Source: Aequitasia sp047973235
GTDB taxonomy: Bacteria > Bacillota > Clostridia > Lachnospirales > Lachnospiraceae
DNA: 64,000 nt
Reading direction: 5' to 3'
NCBI GenBank assembly: GCA_047973235.1
Contig: JBKEBP010000029.1
Span: forward strand, 13,289-77,288
A model generated the notes under the pieces. The model searched no databases. It saw only the letters and a list, made by a program, of their open reading frames with translations, and was not told the DNA's origin. Shown one piece after another: positions 26,784 through 34,893 of the stretch. Numbering within the stretch: position 1 is the stretch's first letter; every line of letters begins with the position of its first letter. The position numbers were made by a program, and so were the translations under genes.

Positions 26784-28235
26784 CTATTGCCTTTCTTCAA
26801 AGGCATAGCGAAATACAATTGACTTCACCTGTGTTACTTCTTCCATTACCTTTGAAAGACTCTCGCGGCTATTTCCACTCATTTTTTTGCCGCCTCCGAA
26901 AGGAAGTTCAGCTGCACGGAAATTACCGGAACCATTAATCGCTATATGCCCTGTTTTCATCTTTTTTGCAGCTTGCAGACAAGTATACTGATTTCTGGAG
27001 AATACACCTCCTCCGAGTCCGTAACAGGAAGCATTAGCAATCTCAATTGCTTCATCAAATGTATCAAATCCAATAATCGGCCATACAGGGCCAAATACTT
27101 CCATATCTTTTGCGATATCCATAACTGGCGTCACATCCATGATAACTGTTGGTGCAAAAAATGCTCCATTTCTGGTTCCACCATAGATTATGTTAGCACC
27201 TTGGTCTACCGTTTTCTTTACCTGTTCTTCCACTGTTTTGGCTGCACGTTCTGCTATCATTGGCCCCATTGTCACCTTGGGATCCATCGGATTACCGATA
27301 ACCAGTTTCTCTAAATGTTCTTTTATCAAACGCTCTGCAAATTCTTCTTTAAGTGAATTGTGAATAATAAAGCGCTTAGATCCACTACAGCACTGACGGT
27401 TATTTCTAGCCTGATCGGCCGCTTCTTTGATAGCTAGTTCAATGTCCCCATCTTCAAAAAGCACAAAAGCATCATTTCCACCCAATTCAAACTTATAGTC
27501 AGTCAAATGATTTGCAGCTGTTTTTGCAATACTGATTCCTGCTTCCGTACTTCCTGTAAAGTTTACACACGCAATACGTGAATCATCTACCAGCATATCA
27601 CCAATCTTTGCCCCACTACCTGTAATACACTGTGCCACCCCTGCTGGTACACCTGCTTCATGTAGCATCTCATGCAATTTGAGAAGGGTAAGAGGATCAT
27701 AAGATGGCGCCTTCACTACAAGGGTATTACCTGCCGCTAATGCTGCAGCTGTCTTAAATGCCCAAATTGCCGGCGGGAAATTGTAAGGTATTATACAAGC
27801 CAAAACACCCAAAGGTTCATGAATTGTAACCTGCAAATCTTTATCATACCCCGGCTCTGTGCCAATCGGCATGGTTGCACCATAATAATGCATAGCCACA
27901 TCACATGCACCTCGATAAACATAAGCCACTGAATCAAGTTCCCATACCGCTTCCTCCATTAATGGCTTTCCTGCCTCTTGAGCAAGCAAAGTCCCCAGCT
28001 CTAACCTTTTTTCCATAACCATATCGGCAAACTTTCTCAAAATTACGCACCGTTCCCTAACCGGCAATGATGCCCATTCATCCTGTACTGCCAATGCTCC
28101 GTTAACCGCCTCCGTTACATCTTCCTGTGTCGCCGCAGGCACTGTATCCATCACCTCACCCGTCGCAGGATTTACAACATTTTGCGTCTTATTATCACTA
28201 GACTCTACTAATTTTCCATTAATAATCATCTTCAT
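26784..28235 (-). CDS. NAD(P)-dependent aldehyde dehydrogenase
   Basis: 483 residues, paralogous to the gene at 11986-13443 across its whole length. Catalytic-base Glu250 lies in FELGGND and nucleophile Cys283 in RQCCSGSKR; PFGGGKKMSGNSRES lies near the end. The glycine that usually precedes the Q of the nucleophile motif is arginine here, unlike in the paralogue. It likely oxidises the lactaldehyde or glycolaldehyde made by the neighbouring class II aldolase. AAGGAG is placed eight bases before ATG 28235. It is 13 bp downstream of the fusion gene. Confidence 0.9.
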   Translation of the reverse strand: MKMIINGKLVESSDNKTQNVVNPATGEVMDTVPAATQEDVTEAVNGALAVQDEWASLPVRERCVILRKFADMVMEKRLELGTLLAQEAGKPLMEEAVWELDSVAYVYRGACDVAMHYYGATMPIGTEPGYDKDLQVTIHEPLGVLACIIPYNFPPAIWAFKTAAALAAGNTLVVKAPSYDPLTLLKLHEMLHEAGVPAGVAQCITGSGAKIGDMLVDDSRIACVNFTGSTEAGISIAKTAANHLTDYKFELGGNDAFVLFEDGDIELAIKEAADQARNNRQCCSGSKRFIIHNSLKEEFAERLIKEHLEKLVIGNPMDPKVTMGPMIAERAAKTVEEQVKKTVDQGANIIYGGTRNGAFFAPTVIMDVTPVMDIAKDMEVFGPVWPIIGFDTFDEAIEIANASCYGLGGGVFSRNQYTCLQAAKKMKTGHIAINGSGNFRAAELPFGGGKKMSGNSRESLSKVMEEVTQVKSIVFRYAFEERQ

Positions 28236-28248
28236 ATTACTTCTCCTT

Positions 28249-30252
28249 TTACCGTTTGTTTCGGTGTAGCTGTAGATATTCTTGCACTTGCTCCAAACTA
28301 TTAACTGCTCCCGTTGCTCCTAACTCACCTATAGCTATTGCTGAGGTTGCCGATCCAAAATACAACGCCTCTTCCATTTCTAGTCCACGGACTAATCCGG
28401 ATATAAATCCAGCCATAAAATTATCTCCAGCACCCGTTGTATCTATTACTTTGTCTGCAATAGTAGAAACACGGTAACATTTCTTGACTGTGCTTGCGAA
28501 AATCCCCTCCGCCCCAAGTTTGACAATTACATTTGGCACACCATATTCATGCAGTACAGAAGCGATTTCCTCCGGTGTATCTTTTCCGGTATAATACCTT
28601 CCCTCATTGAGACTGGGTACGATATAATCTAGCTGTCTTAGCGTCTCTCTTATATCATCTAGTCCCATTTCTTTGCGGTCCATAACCAAATCTGCAATCG
28701 TAACTGCACCGACTGCTTTTGCCTCAATTAACAGTTCCGACATATCTTCATCTTTTTGTTCTGCCGTATAGAACAAGCTGGCTATTGATAATACTTTTAT
28801 TCCAGATTTCATTTCAATATGATCCGGTCTCTTTAATCTCATTGTTGCCGCAGCATTGTTCTCAACAGCCAGGAAACTTCTCTCACCATCTCTTCCAATC
28901 AGCACAACAGCTGTTGCTGTCGGATATTTCGAGTCAGTGATGATTCCACTCGAATCCACTCCTGCGACTTCACAGCTCCTCTTATAGAACTCACCTGTAT
29001 AATCTGAACCAACGGTTGTAATTAGCATTACTTCATGACCTAGCTTTTTCAACGTAATTGCCTCATTTGTTGCGTCACCACCGGTACGCAACTGAATCCC
29101 TTTTATGAACCGAGTCTGTCCATCAAGTTTTATATCATCAATGCCTTCTGCAAGCAAATCAACGGTTCCCATTCCAATACAAATAATCTCCGGATTCAGC
29201 GTGGTCTCCGATTCTTCATCTAACTTAATAACAGCCTTTACCATTGTCTGTTTATTATTAATACAATCTTCAAACGCCTGCATCGTATCGTCCAGCGAAT
29301 ATACCGAAGAGACAATCCCCTTAACATCGATACGTCCACTAGCAATTGCATCAATCGCAACCGGATATACATTACGATAACGAAAACTTGTCTGGACCGT
29401 TATTTCTTTATCAATTAGTGGTTGCAGTCCAAGGGTTGTTTGTCCTTGAATATTACCCACCTGCATAATTGTCCCACCTCGTTTTACCATATGTATTGCT
29501 TGTTCTGCTGTGGCAGCATTTCCTGCTGTTTCGAATACAAAATCAACCCCAATCCCGCCAGTAAGCTTAAGCACCTCTTCTATAAGATCTTTTTTCTTAC
29601 TGTTTATGCCGTGCTCTGCACCAACCTCCAACGCTTTTTCCAGTCGGATATCAAACAGATCACATACAATGATGTTATTAATCCCTTCTGCCTTAAGTGC
29701 CATAATAGTATTCAGTCCAATACAACCTGTGCCAAGCACAGCTGCAGTATTTCCCATCTGAATCCCAGATTTTTGAACAGCATGCACTCCTACAGCTAGG
29801 GGTTCTACCAATGCCCCCTCCATACTGGAAACATGGTCAGGAAGTTTAAAACAAAGGTCAGCTGGATGCGAAATATAATTTCTCATCGCTCCGTGCTCTC
29901 GGGGCGCCGAAAGGAACTTAATATTCTTGCATAAATTATATTTGCCTTTTCTACACCACTCACATTTTCCACAGGTGATTCCAGGTTCTACTGCCACGCG
30001 GTCACCTATCACCAGATCCGTAACACCTTCGCCTATCTCGACAACCGTTCCGGCAAATTCATGTCCAAGAATAAAGGGGTAAATATCTGGAAAGGCCGGT
30101 TCTCCAATTGAGTAAATATGCACATCCGAACCGCAAACCCCACAATATTCTACTTTAAGCTTTACATACCCTGCAGGACATCCCGGCATTTCAGTATCTC
30201 TAACCTCAATTTTTCTATTTTTCAATAGAAAGGCCGCACGATTTTTCATCAT
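28249..30252 (-). CDS. Fusion protein: zinc polyol dehydrogenase plus PfkB-family sugar kinase
   Basis: A single uninterrupted 667-residue frame joins two enzymes. Residues 1-345 are a sorbitol/xylitol-dehydrogenase-type MDR: catalytic zinc ligands Cys40 (GVCGSD), His64 (GHEF) and Glu150 (LVEP), structural zinc cysteines 94, 97, 100 and 108, and NAD loop GTGCIG (174-179). After a short linker (about 345-354), residues 355-667 are a PfkB/ribokinase-type kinase: double glycine at 391-392 and DTTGAGDNF, with catalytic base Asp610. The product could oxidise a polyol to a ketose and phosphorylate it in one chain. It heads the operon with aldehyde dehydrogenase and class II aldolase, behind its own promoter. 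Confidence 0.9.
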   Translation of the reverse strand: MMKNRAAFLLKNRKIEVRDTEMPGCPAGYVKLKVEYCGVCGSDVHIYSIGEPAFPDIYPFILGHEFAGTVVEIGEGVTDLVIGDRVAVEPGITCGKCEWCRKGKYNLCKNIKFLSAPREHGAMRNYISHPADLCFKLPDHVSSMEGALVEPLAVGVHAVQKSGIQMGNTAAVLGTGCIGLNTIMALKAEGINNIIVCDLFDIRLEKALEVGAEHGINSKKKDLIEEVLKLTGGIGVDFVFETAGNAATAEQAIHMVKRGGTIMQVGNIQGQTTLGLQPLIDKEITVQTSFRYRNVYPVAIDAIASGRIDVKGIVSSVYSLDDTMQAFEDCINNKQTMVKAVIKLDEESETTLNPEIICIGMGTVDLLAEGIDDIKLDGQTRFIKGIQLRTGGDATNEAITLKKLGHEVMLITTVGSDYTGEFYKRSCEVAGVDSSGIITDSKYPTATAVVLIGRDGERSFLAVENNAAATMRLKRPDHIEMKSGIKVLSIASLFYTAEQKDEDMSELLIEAKAVGAVTIADLVMDRKEMGLDDIRETLRQLDYIVPSLNEGRYYTGKDTPEEIASVLHEYGVPNVIVKLGAEGIFASTVKKCYRVSTIADKVIDTTGAGDNFMAGFISGLVRGLEMEEALYFGSATSAIAIGELGATGAVNSLEQVQEYLQLHRNKR

Positions 30253-30272
30253 TATTCCTCCTTAGCTTTATT

Positions 30273-30291
30273 ATAATATTTATAATATTAT
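30273..30291. promoter_or_regulatory. Inverted repeat, candidate operator of the fusion-gene operon
   Basis: ATAATATT-TAT-AATATTAT forms a perfect 8-bp inverted repeat directly downstream of the predicted transcription start and 20 bp before the fusion start codon. AT-rich palindromes with an AATATT core also occur in front of the rhamnulokinase gene, so the ROK regulator is a candidate binder. Confidence 0.45.
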
Positions 30292-30298
30292 TTATTTT

Positions 30299-30327
30299 AT
30301 ATTAAATCAAATATATAAAGTTGTCAA
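30299..30327 (-). promoter_or_regulatory. Promoter of fusion-gene operon
   Basis: On the minus strand, TTGACA (30327-30322) and TAATAT (30304-30299) are 17 bp apart, in the 91-bp gap after the rhamnulokinase gene. Confidence 0.65.
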
Positions 30328-30343
30328 TACTCAAACTTCATAT

Positions 30344-31828
30344 TTACTTATCTCTAACGATTTTACAATACCTGCCGTACCCATCTTCCCATAATTCTGT
30401 GTCTTGCGGATTAAAAATCTTAATCTCGAATGACTGTTTTACCACCTCTCGTATATCACAAAACTTTTTTATTTGTCCATCAGCAACGCATTGCAACAGA
30501 AGATTTCCAACACTTGCTGCTTCTACAGGACCACTATATACCGGTAAGTCGAGAACATTAGCTGCAAACTGGTTTAACATTTCGTTTTGACACCCGCCTC
30601 CAACGATTCGTAATGCAGTAAACTCCTTACCCATAATTTTGCTCAATTGTTCTTTCGTTAAACGATAACGCATCGCAATGCTTTCATATATACATCTCGC
30701 CAATTCTCCCACACTATACGGCACCTTTTGCCCGGTTCTGCGACAATAAGTTTGTATTTTTTTAATCATATTTCCGGCATTATATAATTCCGGTATATCC
30801 GTATCTAAAAAGCTTTCAAATGGTTTTACTACAGATGCTTGTAGCACTACTTCATCCCATGATAAGTTCAAGCCCATATCCTTCCATTCTTTCATGCATT
30901 CCTGAATTAACCACATTCCGATAATGTTTTTTAAGAGGCGGAATTTTCCATCCACAGTTCCTTCATTTGTAAAGTTCCATTTATTAACATCTTCGTTAAT
31001 AATAACTTCATCAATTTCTACACCCATCAATGACCATGTACCACTGGAACAAAACAGTTCATTCGCTTCAAGTGGTGTGGCTGCAACAGCTGAGGCTGTA
31101 TCGTGAGTACCAACATTGACATAATGAAGTCCTCTCGTACTTAACTGTTTTTCAAGCTCCGGCAGCAAGGGAATTCTCTCTTCTCCGGGATAAGAAATTT
31201 GCGTAAAAATACTGGTGGGCAAACCAATGTCTTCTATCAAGTTATAATCCCAGTCTTTGATTCTGGGATTATAGCACATTGATGTCGTTGCTATTGTATA
31301 CTCTTCCTTTTTTACGCCTGTCAGGAAGTAGCCGAGCAAGTCAGGAAGCATCAGCATTTTATCTGCAAACATTAATGCCGGATCCTTCTTTTGTAATCTT
31401 TCAAATAATTGAAAAATTGTATTACCCGGCAAAGTCTGAAGTCCGGTTATATCAAATATCTTTTTTGCCCCAACCCTGCTCACCACTTCTTCTACTGCTT
31501 TTCCATCCGTGTCTCTCATACAGCGAACATTACCAAGTAATTGTCCATTTTTATCAAGTAATCCATAGTCTGTTCCCCATGTATCAATTCCAATGCTACA
31601 CAAACTGTTTTCTCCAAGTTCCTTACGAACAACTTTTATAGTACATATAATTTCATGAAACAGACGATAAATATCCCAGAAAAGAACACCATTTTGATTT
31701 ATATGATAATTCTCAAATCGATGAACCTCTTTTAACTCAAGCTGATATCCGTCAAAACTTCCTAGTATTCCTCTCCCAGTGCTGGCCCCAAAATCCATAG
31801 CAAGGTAGTATTTTAATTTTTTCTCCAT
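30344..31828 (-). CDS. rhaB: Rhamnulokinase-like FGGY kinase
   Basis: 494 residues, the same length as the copy at 1806-3290 and clearly paralogous. The nucleotide loop is MDFGASTGRGILG, IGIDTWGTDYG is the RhaB pattern, and RIVGGGCQN is the C-terminal loop. It probably phosphorylates L-rhamnulose or another ketose for the class II aldolase at 26106-26771. It carries its own promoter with a palindrome over the -35 box and is divergent from the ROK regulator. Since the next gene is a fused dehydrogenase-kinase, this cluster has two kinases and may accept two entry sugars (inference). Confidence 0.87.
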   Translation of the reverse strand: MEKKLKYYLAMDFGASTGRGILGSFDGYQLELKEVHRFENYHINQNGVLFWDIYRLFHEIICTIKVVRKELGENSLCSIGIDTWGTDYGLLDKNGQLLGNVRCMRDTDGKAVEEVVSRVGAKKIFDITGLQTLPGNTIFQLFERLQKKDPALMFADKMLMLPDLLGYFLTGVKKEEYTIATTSMCYNPRIKDWDYNLIEDIGLPTSIFTQISYPGEERIPLLPELEKQLSTRGLHYVNVGTHDTASAVAATPLEANELFCSSGTWSLMGVEIDEVIINEDVNKWNFTNEGTVDGKFRLLKNIIGMWLIQECMKEWKDMGLNLSWDEVVLQASVVKPFESFLDTDIPELYNAGNMIKKIQTYCRRTGQKVPYSVGELARCIYESIAMRYRLTKEQLSKIMGKEFTALRIVGGGCQNEMLNQFAANVLDLPVYSGPVEAASVGNLLLQCVADGQIKKFCDIREVVKQSFEIKIFNPQDTELWEDGYGRYCKIVRDK

Positions 31829-31878
31829 TTTATTCCTCCTTAATATTAAAGTCTATTAATCATTCTGCTTTTTCCTTC

Positions 31879-31907
31879 AATATAAACAAGCGTCGGAATA
31901 ATGTCAA
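31879..31907 (-). promoter_or_regulatory. Promoter of the rhamnulokinase gene
   Basis: TTGACA (31907-31902) and TATATT (31884-31879) on the minus strand with 17-bp spacing, 50 bp before the start codon. Confidence 0.65.
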
Positions 31908-31918
31908 TATTAATATTG
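31905..31918. promoter_or_regulatory. Palindrome overlapping the -35 box, candidate ROK operator
   Basis: CAATATTAATATTG is a perfect 14-bp palindrome that covers the edge of the TTGACA box of the rhamnulokinase promoter. ROK repressors typically bind AT-rich palindromes of this kind, and the ROK gene is divergent from here. Confidence 0.55.
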
Positions 31919-31995
31919 TACTTTTAATAATGTTAATAATATCTATTAAATTTTCACCATACATCTCAAGCACTTTCCTTACCATCTTATAAGTC

Positions 31996-32024
31996 TTGAC
32001 TTTGGCTTTTGATTATTATACTAT
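31996..32024 (+). promoter_or_regulatory. Promoter of the ROK regulator gene
   Basis: TTGACT (31996-32001) and TACTAT (32019-32024) with 17-bp spacing, 45 bp ahead of the ATG. Confidence 0.55.
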
Positions 32025-32068
32025 TTATAACAACATATAAAATAATTAATTGAGAGGAATGATTAACC

Positions 32069-33067
32069 ATGAAAAGTAAGGCAAGTTCGGTAAATCAAGT
32101 AAAAGATTATAACACTGAACTTATTATAAACGCATTAAAAACCGTAGATTCCGGTACGAAGAATACCGTTTCTCAGATGACCGGTCTAAGTATCGCTACA
32201 TGTAATACTATTTTAAATGAACTTTCAGAGGCAAAAAGAGTAATCGAGGTGGAATGCGACGTACCCGCTGCCGGAAGGCCACCAAAATCTTACCAGTTTA
32301 ATGCAGATTTTGCTCATATATGCTGTATGTATTTTACATTCGAAAACTTTAATAGAGTGATACATTACACAATCGTCAATTTATTGGGGGACAACTTAGA
32401 AAGCCAAGAATTAGAAATGGATTATATTGACAGCAATACTATTATTACTGTAATAACTGATTTAATGAGTAATGACTCTTTAATCAGTAAGGTTAGTGTT
32501 GGGTTTGAAGGTTATTTAAAAGAAGGAAAAATAGTTTCCAGTGGTATCCCCGAATTATTAGATTGCCCTCTTAAGCAAATCTTAATTGATCAATTTGGCA
32601 TAGAAGTACATTGTGATAATGATATGAATATAATTGCATTAGGTCTATTTAGACAACTCGCCCCCCAAAGCAAAGATCCTTTTGTTGCCATTGGACTTTT
32701 TAAAGGTCGCTGTCCCGGCGCCGGAACTATCGTATATCAGAAAATCGTTAAAGGGATGTCTAATTTTGCCGGAGAGGTCATGTTGCTTAGTGGATGCGGA
32801 GATGATTTCTGGACTGACATTAGCCAACATTACGAGAAAGCGGTTTCAACCGCTTACCAAATTGTTCTAAGTTATATCACGACCATCAATCCACGAACAA
32901 TTGTATTGACTGGTTTAAACGCTTCCGGCGATATGTTAAAAAGAATAAAAGATGCTTGTTCTAAGCATTTACATGAAGAACATATTCCCGAGCTATTGTT
33001 TATCGAGAATATTAAGGAATACTATATTGACGGATTATTTCAAAAAACCGTTACTTATATGGATTAA
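32069..33067 (+). CDS. ROK-family transcriptional regulator
   Basis: 332 residues. The N-terminal winged helix (about 15-75) reads like NagC/XylR: TKNTVSQMTGLSIATCNTI and AAGRPPKSY. The C-terminal part is a ROK/actin-like sugar-binding fold with NDMNIIALG, GRCPGAGTIV and FAGEV, and IVLTGL near the end. The zinc-binding cysteine cluster of sugar-kinase ROK proteins is absent, as in many ROK repressors. It probably represses the divergent rhamnulokinase gene and the fusion operon until a sugar or sugar phosphate binds. GAGAGG precedes the start. Confidence 0.82.
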   Translation: MKSKASSVNQVKDYNTELIINALKTVDSGTKNTVSQMTGLSIATCNTILNELSEAKRVIEVECDVPAAGRPPKSYQFNADFAHICCMYFTFENFNRVIHYTIVNLLGDNLESQELEMDYIDSNTIITVITDLMSNDSLISKVSVGFEGYLKEGKIVSSGIPELLDCPLKQILIDQFGIEVHCDNDMNIIALGLFRQLAPQSKDPFVAIGLFKGRCPGAGTIVYQKIVKGMSNFAGEVMLLSGCGDDFWTDISQHYEKAVSTAYQIVLSYITTINPRTIVLTGLNASGDMLKRIKDACSKHLHEEHIPELLFIENIKEYYIDGLFQKTVTYMD

Positions 33068-33078
33068 TTTATCAAGTC

Positions 33079-33114
33079 TAAAAGCACATTTATATGTGAT
33101 ATGAGGTGCTTTTA
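33079..33114 (+). terminator. Terminator after the ROK gene
   Basis: TAAAAGCAC (33079-33087) pairs with GTGCTTTTA (33106-33114) around an AT-rich loop, 12 bp past the ROK stop codon. The right arm supplies the U-run. Confidence 0.6.
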
Positions 33115-33244
33115 AATATCCTAATAAAAACACCTGAGATGTAGTTATTATGTTATTATTCTTTTTGATTTCATCATAAATCGTCTGGTTGGTATTCGCT
33201 TATATGGTAGATATTCTTTGCCGTTTTAAAGAGTTGAAAACTAT

Positions 33245-33424
33245 CTACATACCAAGTTGCTCTCTAACCTTTTTACTAAGTGCCTTGCACACCCACTCGT
33301 GTGAGGCTCTAACTATATCTTTTATAGTATCAATCGGCACATCTGCGTCCAAATATATACTACTCCAATGTGTCTTATTCATATAATACCCCGGAACTAT
33401 GTTTTCGTTATTAAGTTCTGACAC
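33245..33424 (-). pseudogene. Remnant of an MmcQ/YjbR-family gene (C-terminal half)
   Basis: A 59-codon reading frame on the minus strand from GTG 33424 (GGGAGG upstream) to TAG 33245. Its product contains PGYYMNKTHWSSIYLD followed by VPIDTIKDIV and a SHEWVCKALSKKVREQ tail, which is the C-terminal half of MmcQ/YjbR (CyaY-like fold) proteins, normally about 90-120 residues. The N-terminal half is missing and I find no trace of it upstream; the MATE gene starts nearby. It may be a decayed fragment or a short expressed gene. The rest of the 33068-33493 gap shows only the ROK terminator. Confidence 0.6.
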
Positions 33425-33493
33425 CTTGACACCTCCCTTTAATCCTCTGTTGTTGTTTTTTTATATGGTTAGCATAGACTTTTTAACAATCAT

Positions 33494-34852
33494 TTATAAG
33501 GTTACCCATTTCCCTCTTTTATAAGTAATCAAACAACATATAAACCTAGACAAAGTGTCCGCAACCATACACATCCACACAGTCGCTAAACTTGCATCAA
33601 AGAATGTAATACAAATCCAAGTAAACAATACTCTTACAGCCCACATGGAAAATGCAGATATACAAAACGGAACCTTCGTGTATCCTGCTCCGTTGAATAT
33701 ACCCTCCATCATAATTACAACAGCAAAAAACGGCTCCGATATTGCTACAATTCTGAGGACTTCAGTTCCCATGCTAATAACTGAAGCATCTTTTGTGAAA
33801 ACGCTCATCATAAATGAAGCAAAGGCAAATAGTATCATACCTGATATAGTCATTATAAGTACCGCCGATCCTATTGTGAGCCGACTGATTCTTTTTACCC
33901 TATCCCTACTTTTTTCACCCAGAGCATTACCTATTAGCGTTGAAACCGCTGCTTGCATCCCATATCCGGGTATGTAAAACGCCTGCTCAGCTGTAAGCGC
34001 TATGCTATGTGCTGCAAGTGATATTGTTCCAAGTGATGTGACAAATCCTGTGAAAACAACATGACCAAGAGATACGCACATTCTTTCCAATGCTACCGGT
34101 ATACTGATTTTTATACTCAAGTTCATTGCTCGTTTATCGATATGTAAATCGCTCAAAGGAAACTTAAGCTCTCTATTTTTCGTAAAAAGCATAATCATCA
34201 TACTGCCACCGACAACAAATGAAACCGCTGTAGCAATTGCAGCACCTCTTACACCTAAACCTGCTCCCCAGATTTCAAATGAAACATCTCCTATTAATAT
34301 CACTCTTTTCCCATATATAAGAAATAGATTCAGTGCAAGATTAACCACGTTCATAAGTATATTAATCCACATTGGGCCTTTGGAATTTTTAACCCCACGT
34401 AATGATGCTCCGAGTATAATAATTGCACTTCTAAATACCATAGGAATACTTATAATACCATAATACCAACATGCATCTGGTAAAATAGCAGCTTCTGCTC
34501 CAAGCCATCTAGGGATGAAAGGCGATAAACTAACCATTAGTATTCCTTCAACAATACCTACTAACAGCATAAGAATAACTCCTTGCATCCCTTGCAATCT
34601 AACCTGTTTTTCGTTTCCTGCTCCTGACGATCTTGCTATTGTAGCAATTACACCAACTCCTATTGCATACAATGGTGCATTTGACAGCCATACCATGGTA
34701 GACGTAATTCCAACAGATGCTGATGCATTTGCTCCTATTCTCCCCACCATTGCAGTGTCCACGTATTGAACCGCAGTCATGAGTAACTGCTCTATAACTG
34801 TTGGCAATGCCAGTTTCCAAAGAAGTTGTAGCTCTCTCCTTGTCTGATTCAT
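33494..34852 (-). CDS. MATE-family efflux transporter
   Basis: 452 residues with about twelve membrane helices. The beginning, WKLALPTVIEQLLMTAVQYVDTAMVGRIG, is in pattern typical of MATE (NorM/DinF) proteins, and the second half repeats it (VALERMCVSLGHVVFTGFVTSLG). Such proteins exchange drugs or metabolites for Na+ or H+ at the cytoplasmic membrane. It lies 41 bp after the last kinase gene of the pentulose operon, on the same strand and without a clear terminator, so it may be co-transcribed. Whether it exports a sugar by-product is unknown. Confidence 0.9.
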   Translation of the reverse strand: MNQTRRELQLLWKLALPTVIEQLLMTAVQYVDTAMVGRIGANASASVGITSTMVWLSNAPLYAIGVGVIATIARSSGAGNEKQVRLQGMQGVILMLLVGIVEGILMVSLSPFIPRWLGAEAAILPDACWYYGIISIPMVFRSAIIILGASLRGVKNSKGPMWINILMNVVNLALNLFLIYGKRVILIGDVSFEIWGAGLGVRGAAIATAVSFVVGGSMMIMLFTKNRELKFPLSDLHIDKRAMNLSIKISIPVALERMCVSLGHVVFTGFVTSLGTISLAAHSIALTAEQAFYIPGYGMQAAVSTLIGNALGEKSRDRVKRISRLTIGSAVLIMTISGMILFAFASFMMSVFTKDASVISMGTEVLRIVAISEPFFAVVIMMEGIFNGAGYTKVPFCISAFSMWAVRVLFTWICITFFDASLATVWMCMVADTLSRFICCLITYKRGKWVTL

Positions 34853-34893
34853 TACACGTCGCTGCTCCTTATCTTTACGTCCTTATCATCAAT

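Noticed and set aside
33555..33977. Open frame of 140 codons on the plus strand
   Set aside because: Opposite strand of the MATE gene; hydrophobic because membrane-helix codons read as hydrophobic in antisense too.
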